A DNA stretch of 30,849 nucleotides, taken from CAYXWM01 sp964468805. GTDB lineage: Bacteria; Bacillota; Clostridia; Lachnospirales; WRBF01. Shown one piece after another: positions 1-6,321 of the stretch; position 1 is the stretch's first letter; each line of letters starts with the position of its first letter. The DNA is taken from the NCBI GenBank assembly GCA_964468805.1, contig CAYXWM010000033.1:1-30849 (forward strand), given 5' to 3'. The notes under the pieces were generated by a model. That model searched no databases. It had not been told where the DNA came from and saw only the letters and a list, made by a program, of their open reading frames with translations. A program made the position numbers and the translations under genes.

Positions 1-81
1 GCTGTTAACTTCCGCCATAATACCATGCTTTGGCGATTTTTTCAATAAATATTTTTGTAAGAGGAAGATATAGGGCGTAAT

Positions 82-212
82 TACTTAATTGGATAAGGAA
101 TAGTAACAAAAGCTTTTCTTTGTAAACGGTTCGCTTTGCGTTTTTTTTTAAAAAAAGGTTGCTCACCACTACGAAGATATGCTTTTGTTACTACTAAACC
201 GGAAATTAAGTA
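82..212 (+). repeat. Repeat family A, copy 1 (MITE-like palindrome)
   Basis: This is a 131-bp element with ends TACTTAATT and AATTAAGTA. Next come subterminal inverted arms (AGTAACAAAAGC on the left, GCTTTTGTTACT on the right) and a core containing CGGTTCGCT and GCTCACCACTACGAA. The same organisation recurs at 6000-6235 (interrupted), 25027-25161 and 29272-29406. This copy is the most diverged in its A/T-rich core. It is too short to encode a transposase. It lies outside any gene I can support. Confidence 0.85.
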
Positions 213-215
213 ATA

Positions 216-257
216 AAACAAAACGCAAAAACAGACAAAGGCAGTCCTTTGTCTGTT
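216..257 (-). terminator. Intrinsic terminator, minus strand
   Basis: A perfect 12-bp stem (AACAGACAAAGG at 230-241, CCTTTGTCTGTT at 246-257) closes a 4-nt loop. Read on the minus strand it is followed by a U-rich tract. It would end minus-strand transcription arriving from the small gene at 479-586 or from an untranslated RNA between them. Confidence 0.6.
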
Positions 258-360
258 AAAAGCCGGATATGCAGGTTTTGATAAACCTTTCGAAAATCCC
301 CGACCCATCGACCGGTAACCTTCAGCTTATCAATCTGCTCGGTTATTCCTTTCGCTTCTT

Positions 361-480
361 TCGGTTTTGAAAAAACTTTGCCAAAGCAAGGGTACTTTCA
401 AAACCGACCAAAGGAAGGATTAATTCCGTTATACCGTTTCGTATAAAACGAAGGGTATACGCCGGGAATTATTTTTTATT
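361..480 (+). other. Pair of strong hairpins, possible structured RNA
   Basis: Hairpin 1 has perfect 12-bp arms at 361-372 and 396-407 (TCGGTTTTGAAA and its complement), and weaker pairing extends outward to about 339-429. Hairpin 2 spans about 422-470 (AATTCCG...GGGAATT, loop ATAAA) and is followed by ATTTTTTATT on the plus strand, which looks like an intrinsic terminator. No coding region explains them. They could be a small RNA, a single-copy palindromic repeat or a double terminator. I cannot match them to 6S, SRP, tmRNA or RNase P RNA. Confidence 0.4.
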
Positions 481-586
481 ATCTGTTGTTGTTTTTGCTT
501 TTCCTGTCCGATTCAGAGTTAATCTCATCAGCAAAATCAGTTCTTTCGGATTTTCTGTTATTGTTGTTGTTATTTTTGTTGTCCAT
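479..586 (-). CDS. Small Asn-rich protein, candidate small acid-soluble spore protein
   Basis: A 35-aa reading frame starts MDNKNNNNNN and ends KSKNNNR. It has a strong ribosome site (GGGAGGT) 8 nt before the ATG, which is the main reason to call it real. It is highly hydrophilic and probably disordered. Residues 16-21 (TDFADE, then IN) resemble the spore-protease (GPR) cleavage motif of gamma-type small acid-soluble spore proteins (TEFASE). I infer a possible spore-core protein, which suits an organism with spoIIIA genes. The function is unproven. Repeat D begins 31 bp upstream of the start codon, so the promoter must lie in or beyond that element. Confidence 0.5.
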   Translation of the reverse strand: MDNKNNNNNNRKSERTDFADEINSESDRKSKNNNR

Positions 587-617
587 CAAAACTTACCTCC
601 CTTCGATATTCGATAGG

Positions 618-771
618 ATAACACTAATCTGCATTACATTTTCTTATAGAAACTTGTATGAAAAAGCATATAAGAAATTTCCTGCGAAGAACTTTCGTTC
701 CGAATGTGCTTGGGCACGATACCGCTGAGACAGCGGTAGAATAGAATTGGCATAATGCAGATTAGTATTAT
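618..771. repeat. Repeat family D (single MITE-like element)
   Basis: This is a 154-bp element with 19-bp terminal inverted repeats carrying one mismatch (ATAACACTAATCTGCATTA at 618-636, complement at 753-771). An internal hairpin, TACCGCTGAGACAGCGGTA, lies at 719-737. The ACTAAT core of its ends resembles the ends of family B, but the interior is unrelated. Only one copy occurs here, so the call rests on the terminal repeats. Confidence 0.55.
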
Positions 772-836
772 AGAGGTTTCCTCTACGCTAATTATTATGG
801 AATATAAATGCAATATTTATACATACGAAAATAAAT

Positions 837-852
837 TTATTGTTAACAATAA
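837..852. promoter_or_regulatory. 16-bp perfect palindrome
   Basis: TTATTGTTAACAATAA reads the same on both strands and sits in the AT-rich gap downstream of birA. It has the form of a regulator binding site, but no promoter or gene start next to it supports that. It may be chance in AT-rich DNA. Confidence 0.25.
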
Positions 853-927
853 TCAGGAGATACCCACCGGTTTAATTTTTTTGGCTGAAAAGCCAATATA
901 AACTATGATGACGATAAATTTCCGGTC

Positions 928-974
928 ATAAAAAATATACCCCTTACCTTTAAAAATAATTCGGCAAGAGGTAT
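928..974 (-). terminator. Terminator of the birA transcript
   Basis: Arms at 937-948 and 963-974 pair (ATACCTCTTGCC with GGTAAGGGGTAT on the minus strand, a few mismatches), and a run of U follows on the minus strand. It lies about 45 bp past the birA stop codon, where a terminator is expected. Confidence 0.65.
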
Positions 975-1016
975 AACTTTATAATAAATAGAATGATATC
1001 AGGAATAAATCGAAAA

Positions 1017-1772
1017 TCAACCGCTCCAAAATACGGCTCTTTGGGTTCCGCAAGGGTCAACCACTATTAATCTACCGTCAAAATCAATATCCACAGCCTT
1101 ACCCATATGTTCTTTTCCGTCAAATATATATTTAACTTCTTTTCCCATGGTATGACTTTTGGATAGATATTCTTCTTTAAAATCCTTGAAAACCGTTTGG
1201 TTTTCGGCGGATTTTAGAAATTTCTTATAATATGTTTCAAGGCTTTTTAAAATATCTTCAACCAACTCATCAAGGACAAAGGTCTTTCCTGTTTCCAAAT
1301 ACAGAGAGGTAGCGTTTATTTCAGGGGCAAAAGAGGTATTGTTAATGTTTACACCTATTCCTACCACCAAAAATTCGGTTTTATCGCCCTTAATGCTGTT
1401 TTCCGTAAGTATGCCGCAGAGTTTTTTATCATTAACCAGCAAATCATTGGGCCACTTTATTTTTACATCCAAAGATGTTTTTTCTGCCAGGGCATGGGAA
1501 ACAGCCATAGCTGTTATTAGGGTAATGGGCGTGCAGAGCATGGGGCTTAAATCGGGATAAAGGATTACGGACATATAAATTCCGGCGTCTTTCTCAGATG
1601 CCCATTGATGGGATATTCTGCCCCGACCTTTGGTTTGATTTTTAGCCAGAACGGCAGTACCGTTTTTAGTACCGGGTTGAGAAGCCAGTTCCTTTGCATA
1701 ATCGTTGGTTGAGGTTACTTCCTCAAGCCTTATTGTTTGACCTGAAAAATCACCTAAATTACTTTTATCCAT
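1017..1772 (-). CDS. birA: Biotin--[acetyl-CoA-carboxylase] ligase
   Basis: This 251-aa protein makes biotinyl-AMP and transfers biotin to the acceptor lysine of biotin carboxyl carrier proteins in the cytoplasm. The biotin/AMP-binding motif GRGR is at residues 49-52, KWPND at 106-110, KLCGILTE just after, and the small C-terminal domain covers about 205-251. There is no N-terminal winged-helix DNA-binding domain, so by family knowledge this is a ligase only and not a biotin-operon repressor. The ATG lies inside the end of the upstream DHH-family gene (8-bp overlap), which indicates cotranscription and probable translational coupling. The transcript ends at the hairpin at 928-974. Confidence 0.93.
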   Translation of the reverse strand: MDKSNLGDFSGQTIRLEEVTSTNDYAKELASQPGTKNGTAVLAKNQTKGRGRISHQWASEKDAGIYMSVILYPDLSPMLCTPITLITAMAVSHALAEKTSLDVKIKWPNDLLVNDKKLCGILTENSIKGDKTEFLVVGIGVNINNTSFAPEINATSLYLETGKTFVLDELVEDILKSLETYYKKFLKSAENQTVFKDFKEEYLSKSHTMGKEVKYIFDGKEHMGKAVDIDFDGRLIVVDPCGTQRAVFWSG

Positions 1773-2679
1773 CGATGTTCATTTGGTTTATAAGCTCTTT
1801 TATGGATTGGTCTGCCTTGTCATAATCCACTTGGCAAGTGCCTACCTGTTTATGTCCGCCTCCGCCGTATTTAAGCAATAAACTGCCTACATCGGTTTTG
1901 GATGTACGGTTAAGTATAGAATGACCAACGGCTATGGCACAGTTTACTTTTGCTTTGCCGTCAACCACCCATACGGAAATGTTTTGTTCCGGATAAAGGC
2001 TGTAAATCAAGAATCTGTTTCCGGTGTAAATAGTTTCTTTGCCTCTTAAATCGGTGTAAATTACGTTGCCGCATACTTTGGTGTGTTTTGCAACCATTTC
2101 CTTAAACAAGGCATCCTGTTCAAAATACAGTTTAACTCGTTCCTTAACATGAGGAATCTCCAAAATTTCTTCAATTCCCTTGGTTCGGCAAGCTTCTATA
2201 AGCAGTCCCATCAATTCGTAGTTGCTAATGGTAAAGTCATGAAAACGTCCCAAACCGGTACGAGGATCCATAATAAAGCCCAAAAGTACCCAACCTGTGG
2301 GGTTTAAAATTTCTTCCTTGGATAATTGACCGGAGTCCACCTTATCTACGGCGACTATCATGTTTTCAAAATGAGCAAGGCGTTCCTTGCCTCCGTAATA
2401 TTCGTAAATCAATCTTGCCGCAGAAGGTGCCGGTTTGCTCACGCCCTCGAATTGAAGGTCTTGACCCAATCGTTCATGTTCGCTGGTGTGATGATCAAAC
2501 CACATTTTACAGCCTTTTACATAGGGAACGTTTGCAAGAACGTCATCCTCGCTAACTTCTATAATGCCGTCCTGTAAATCCTTGGGGTGTACAAACTTCC
2601 ACGTATCAACCACACCCACATGAAACAATAAAGCGGAACAAGCAAGACCGTCAAAATCAGACCTGGTTAAAATTCTCAT
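1765..2679 (-). CDS. DHH-family phosphoesterase
   Basis: A 304-aa protein of the DHH/DHHA1 superfamily. The N-terminal metal site shows SDFDG at 7-11 and DHH at 62-64 (WFDHHTSEHE). The C-terminal DHHA1 substrate-binding motif GGGGHKQVG starts at residue 272. Family members hydrolyse phosphodiester or pyrophosphate bonds in nano-RNA, pAp, cyclic dinucleotides or polyphosphate. The sequence alone does not settle the substrate, so no gene symbol is given. It has no transmembrane segments or PAS/GGDEF modules, so it is not GdpP. AAGGAGA precedes the ATG. It overlaps birA by 8 bp and follows argF after 153 bp, in which there is half of a family C hairpin (GAGGGAGAAAACC near 2718). Confidence 0.88.
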   Translation of the reverse strand: MRILTRSDFDGLACSALLFHVGVVDTWKFVHPKDLQDGIIEVSEDDVLANVPYVKGCKMWFDHHTSEHERLGQDLQFEGVSKPAPSAARLIYEYYGGKERLAHFENMIVAVDKVDSGQLSKEEILNPTGWVLLGFIMDPRTGLGRFHDFTISNYELMGLLIEACRTKGIEEILEIPHVKERVKLYFEQDALFKEMVAKHTKVCGNVIYTDLRGKETIYTGNRFLIYSLYPEQNISVWVVDGKAKVNCAIAVGHSILNRTSKTDVGSLLLKYGGGGHKQVGTCQVDYDKADQSIKELINQMNIDG

Positions 2680-2832
2680 AAAATCATTCTCCTTGCTTTA
2701 TAAAAGATTAAAACCTTGAGGGAGAAAACCTTTTTCCAAAAAAGCCGAATATAAAACACTGTATTCAATTTAAAGCGGATTAACCGGGCTTACGTTTCAG
2801 CCGAAAGTGCTCGGTATATCCATATCTTTGCC

Positions 2833-3795
2833 TTACAGATTCAGTGCATCGTTATCCGCCAAAGTAGCCACCATAACTGCTTTTATGGTATGCATACGAT
2901 TTTCCGCTTCGTCAAAAACAACTGAAGCTTCGCTTTCAAATACTTCTTCCGTAACTTCGTTACCTTTGACGGCAGGCAGGCAATGCATAAATACGGTGTC
3001 GCTTCTGCCTGTTTTGTCCATTACGGCTTTGTTTACTCTGTAAGGTTCCAAAAGAACGCAACGTTGCATATTTTTGCTTTCTTCTCCCATGGAAACCCAA
3101 ACATCGGTGTAAATTACGTGTGCATCTTTTACCGCTTCGTCTATGCTGTCGGTTATGGTGATGGTGCCGCCGCTTTCTTTTGCAAATTCTTCGCATTGCT
3201 TAACCAATTCTTTTTCCGGAAACAAGGCAGGCGGTGCAGCTATGGCGAAATCAAAGCCCAGTTTGGAGGCACCAATCATCAGGGCGTTTGCCATGTTGTT
3301 TCTGCCGTCGCCTATGAAAACGAATTTGATGTTGTCCAGTCTGCCGAATTTTTCTTGAACTGTGAGTAGATCTGCCAAAACCTGTGTTGGGTGGTCTTCG
3401 TCCGTAAGCCCGTTCCAAACCGGAACACCGCTGTATTTCGCAAGTTTTTCTACTTTTTCTTGCTCAAAACCTCTGTACTGAATACCTTCGAAAATACGTC
3501 CCAATACTCTGGCTGTATCCTCTATACTTTCTTTGGCACCCAGTTGTATATCGTTACTGCTCAAAAATTCAGGATGTGCTCCCTCGTCTACGCAGGCTAC
3601 TACAAAGGCACAGCGAGTACGTGTTGAGGGTTTTTCGAATATCAAGGCGATGTTTTTATTTTGCAATGACTTCCGGAAAATCCCTTTGGACTTTTCCTCC
3701 TTTAGTTTTCCCGCCAAATCCACCAAATAAATTATTTCTTCTTTGCTGAAGTCTTTAAGTGTCAAAAAATTTCTGCCCTTTAAATTGATAGACAT
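2833..3795 (-). CDS. argF: Ornithine carbamoyltransferase
   Basis: This 320-aa cytoplasmic enzyme condenses carbamoyl phosphate and ornithine to citrulline, the sixth step of arginine synthesis; it can also run in the arginine deiminase pathway. The carbamoyl-phosphate loop STRTR is at 57-61, HPTQ at 135-138, the ornithine-binding SMG loop (VSMGEE) near 233, and catalytic HCLP at 271-274. The length is normal. GGGAG precedes the ATG. No other arginine gene is adjacent, so the biosynthetic (argF) and catabolic (arcB) forms cannot be told apart. An ArgR-box-like sequence upstream weakly favours arginine control. Confidence 0.93.
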   Translation of the reverse strand: MSINLKGRNFLTLKDFSKEEIIYLVDLAGKLKEEKSKGIFRKSLQNKNIALIFEKPSTRTRCAFVVACVDEGAHPEFLSSNDIQLGAKESIEDTARVLGRIFEGIQYRGFEQEKVEKLAKYSGVPVWNGLTDEDHPTQVLADLLTVQEKFGRLDNIKFVFIGDGRNNMANALMIGASKLGFDFAIAAPPALFPEKELVKQCEEFAKESGGTITITDSIDEAVKDAHVIYTDVWVSMGEESKNMQRCVLLEPYRVNKAVMDKTGRSDTVFMHCLPAVKGNEVTEEVFESEASVVFDEAENRMHTIKAVMVATLADNDALNL

Positions 3796-3897
3796 TTATT
3801 TCACTCCCATACGTTTTTAAGAACTTTCTCCGAATTTGTACTTTTTTATGCAGAATAACCGATTTTATCGGATGTTTTTTCGCAGCAGCATTTATTC

Positions 3898-3925
3898 CCA
3901 TTATATTTTGTTGAATTTTAATTAC
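3898..3925 (-). promoter_or_regulatory. Candidate argF promoter with ArgR-like box
   Basis: On the minus strand a TATAAT lies at 3900-3905. The overlapping plus-strand sequence TTGAATTTTAATTACT at about 3911-3926 partly matches the ArgR box half-sites TGAAT and ATTCA. The -35 is poor and the right half-site has mismatches. This is a suggestion only. Confidence 0.25.
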
Positions 3926-3986
3926 TGCCTTTTTTTACCGAATTAACATTATATCATGCCGGAAAAAAAAAGAAAATAAATTTTAT

Positions 3987-4013
3987 TAACATTGGGAAAA
4001 TTTATGCCGATAG
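3987..4013 (+). promoter_or_regulatory. Sigma-28 (SigD)-like flagellin promoter
   Basis: TAAC, a 15-nt spacer and GCCGATAG match the sigma-28 consensus TAAA-N15-GCCGATAT at 10 of 12 positions with ideal spacing. The next plus-strand gene is flagellin 1, a class usually controlled by this factor. The leader would be about 240 nt and would contain repeat B copy 1. Confidence 0.6.
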
Positions 4014-4033
4014 TTATAAAGAAAATAACAATT

Positions 4034-4131
4034 AACTAATTCCATATAAGATGAAGGACAAAACTAATCTTTTTTTCTTGAAACGTTGAAAAGAATCAAT
4101 TATTTTGTCCCTGTTTAAAATGGAATCAGTA
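4034..4131 (+). repeat. Repeat family B, copy 1 (MITE-like)
   Basis: An element of about 98 bp, ACTAATTCCAT...ATGGAATCAGTA, with strong inner arms AGGACAAAA and TTTTGTCC. TA follows the right end; the left flank has lost the TA/TACT form by one substitution. Other copies are at 6114-6214, 17278-17377 and 25199-25299. The whole element can fold into one long hairpin. Here it lies between the sigma-28-like promoter and the flagellin 1 ribosome site. Confidence 0.88.
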
Positions 4132-4264
4132 TATCTGCGTCTCGTTTAAGAGCAAAATAATATGACCCGGAATTAAAATTGTCAAATTTAAGATAATAGT
4201 ATTGTTATGAATTTAATGTCACGGGAACCGGGATTTATATAAACTTATAATCGGAGGCCAAGCC

Positions 4265-5923
4265 ATGAGAATTAATACAAATATACCGGCATTAAGAGCC
4301 CTTACTTCTTTAAACTCCACCAACAGCCGTATGGCAACCACATCAAGACGTCTTTCAAGCGGCGTTAAGTTGGAATCTGCTTCCGATGATGCCGCCGGAA
4401 GAGCTATCTCCAACAAAATCAGAATGCAAGCCATGGGTTTGGCAAAAGCAAGCCAAAACGCTTCCGCAGCCATTTCTCTGGTACAAACCGCTGAAGGAGC
4501 AATGAACGAAATCCACTCCATGCTCCAACGTATGAGTGAGCTTTCCGTTAAAGCCGCAAACGGTACAAACGAACCTGTGGACGCCGAAAAAATCCAAGGC
4601 GAAATAGATATGCTTATAGCCGAAATAGACAGCATGTCCCAAAAAATCGAATACAACAAAATCAAGGTATTAAGTTCCGAAGCAGACAGAATTGTGGACT
4701 TAAACGTACCCAAGAAGACCACAGATGTACTTCGTATGTCCGATTCCTTGCTCGATGGAGAGTATCAATTCATAATACCCAAGGCTTTAAAAGAACCTAC
4801 GCCCCCGGCAACGATAACCGACCCAACCAACCCTGCCAACTATATTCCCGATAAAGATTTCTTGGCTACAAACACGGTATTTCTTCCGGTTACCATGGCA
4901 ATTCCCACAGGTAACAACAAATGGGTATTCCCTGAAGGAAAAATGCAAATCAACGATATTCAAATTACCTTTGACGGCACAGAAACCCCTGAACAAGCCT
5001 TTACCAAACTCAGAGATGCCGCCGCCTTTTGCGATGTTACGGTTATGAAGGGCGACCCAACTACGAATACCCCGGTATATACCCAAATGATCAGCAATAA
5101 ACCCGGTTCCCGTCATGAAATAATTATTACCGGGGATAACGCTTTGCTTAGGTCATTGGGCATAGTTTCACCCCAAGTACAGGAAACCCGAGGCAAAGAT
5201 GCTGATATAAGTTTGATTTTGCCAAATACAATCATCACCGGCGGCACCATTGCCGGTTCTACGTCAGTAACCTTGGATACTCTGTTTACACAAAACGCCA
5301 CCTATGTCTCCGACGGCAATCGTATAACCATAACCGATGTTAACGGACGAGAGCTGTGCTTTGATTTAAAAGTAGATATAAGCAATCCGGCAGCATCCCT
5401 CGGGGAATTCTGGGATCCGGCAAAATTTGCTCCCGTGGAAACCAATCCGGCAAATACGGTTGCATATGCGGAATATGTTGATTTCCTATCAAGCGGAGGC
5501 TTTTTATTCCATCTGGCAAAAATAGAGCCGGGTCCCATGAAGGTACAAATCGGTGCCGGCAAGAACATGGAAATGGAATTAAACATACCAAAAATTAACG
5601 CAAAAACCTTGGAATTGGACGGTATAAACACCAAATACCCTGCCGGTGCCCAGCACGCAATAACAGCGGTTTCAAAGGCTATAGATATAGTATCCAAAAT
5701 ACGAGCCAAAATGGGTGCTTATCAGAATCGTCTGGAGCATACCATAACCAACCTTGACAATGCTGAGTTTAACATGAATCAGTCTCTTTCCCGTATAGTT
5801 GATGCGGATATGGCGGAAGAAATGGCAAACTACGCCAAAGATAACGTGCTCTATCAAGCCGGTATTTCCGTTATAGCCCAAGCAAACCAACGTCCGCAAC
5901 AAATCCTTCAATTATTAAGTTGA
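4265..5923 (+). CDS. Flagellin 1
   Basis: A 552-aa structural protein of the flagellar filament, exported by the flagellar type III system. The conserved N-terminal D0/D1 region (MRINTNIPALRALTSLN, RRLSSG, SASDDAAGRAI, AISLVQTAEGAM, LQRMSELSVKAANGT) spans about 1-140. The C-terminal D1/D0 region (KMGAYQNRLEHTITNLDNAEFN, SRIVDADMAEEMANYAKDNV, QANQRPQQILQLLS) spans about 475-552. Between them is a variable domain of about 330 residues that would be exposed on the filament. TCGGAGG lies before the ATG. The start MRIN differs from the MSNMVINTN start of flagellin 2, and the conserved ends of the two also differ, so they are not recent duplicates. The likely driver is the promoter at 3987-4013. 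Confidence 0.95.
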   Translation: MRINTNIPALRALTSLNSTNSRMATTSRRLSSGVKLESASDDAAGRAISNKIRMQAMGLAKASQNASAAISLVQTAEGAMNEIHSMLQRMSELSVKAANGTNEPVDAEKIQGEIDMLIAEIDSMSQKIEYNKIKVLSSEADRIVDLNVPKKTTDVLRMSDSLLDGEYQFIIPKALKEPTPPATITDPTNPANYIPDKDFLATNTVFLPVTMAIPTGNNKWVFPEGKMQINDIQITFDGTETPEQAFTKLRDAAAFCDVTVMKGDPTTNTPVYTQMISNKPGSRHEIIITGDNALLRSLGIVSPQVQETRGKDADISLILPNTIITGGTIAGSTSVTLDTLFTQNATYVSDGNRITITDVNGRELCFDLKVDISNPAASLGEFWDPAKFAPVETNPANTVAYAEYVDFLSSGGFLFHLAKIEPGPMKVQIGAGKNMEMELNIPKINAKTLELDGINTKYPAGAQHAITAVSKAIDIVSKIRAKMGAYQNRLEHTITNLDNAEFNMNQSLSRIVDADMAEEMANYAKDNVLYQAGISVIAQANQRPQQILQLLS

Positions 5924-5999
5924 TACTGTCAAATCAATAATTATTAAACCAATAATCTTCGGTTTACACCCATTAAAAGGTCTGATACCAAAGCCGCTT

Positions 6000-6235
6000 T
6001 ACTTAATTGCACAAAGGAATAGTAACAAAAGCTGTTCTTCGTAAAAGGTTCGCTCCTGCGTTTTAATAAAAACACCTGTCACTCACCATTATGAATATAC
6101 GCTTTTGTTACTATACTAATTTCAAATAAGATGAAGGACAAAAATAATCGTTTTTTCCTTGAACCGTTGGAAAAATCAATTATTTTTGTCCTCTGTTTTA
6201 AAATGGAATCAGTATACTTAACCGGCAATTAAGTA
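6000..6235 (+). repeat. Repeat family A, copy 2, interrupted by repeat B
   Basis: The A ends TACTTAATT (6000-6008) and AATTAAGTA (6227-6235) enclose a normal A body, except that the right subterminal region GTTACTACTTAACC is opened after GTTACTA by a B element. Removing B and one TA restores the sequence of the intact copy at 29272-29406. Confidence 0.88.
6114..6214 (+). repeat. Repeat family B, copy 2, inserted inside repeat A
   Basis: A 101-bp B element (TACTAATTTCAAAT...ATGGAATCAGTA) is flanked by TA at 6112-6113 and 6215-6216. The intact A copies have a single TA at this point, so the two TAs are a target-site duplication. It ends 107 bp upstream of the FliK-like gene. Confidence 0.9.
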
Positions 6236-6321
6236 TAAGCCGTAATATCAGACCTTGTTCAAATATTATGAAATTTCAACTGACCCACACAAAAATACCG
6301 CCTTGGAACAGAGGTGAATAA

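Larger units (their letters stand above)
5978..6256. repeat. Outer palindrome split by nested repeats A and B
   Basis: AAGGTCTGATA at 5978-5988 and its exact complement at 6246-6256 are the tips of a palindrome, with GCCGCTTA and TAAGCC nearer the centre. Repeat A sits at its central TA. It may once have been the hairpin behind flagellin 1, now separated into two halves. Together with A and B this fills most of the 398-bp gap between flagellin 1 and the FliK-like gene. Confidence 0.6.

Noticed and set aside
2..73. Open plus-strand frame at the left edge ending at a TAG near 73, encoding a short hydrophobic tail
   Set aside because: It could be the end of a gene outside the window, but 23 codons with no recognisable motif cannot support a call.
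81..308. 75-codon minus-strand frame
   Set aside because: Its second half is repeat A and the first half runs through a terminator hairpin; no ribosome site.
486..728. 80-codon plus-strand frame rich in Leu and Phe
   Set aside because: It is antisense to the better-supported 35-aa gene and then runs into repeat D; no ribosome site.
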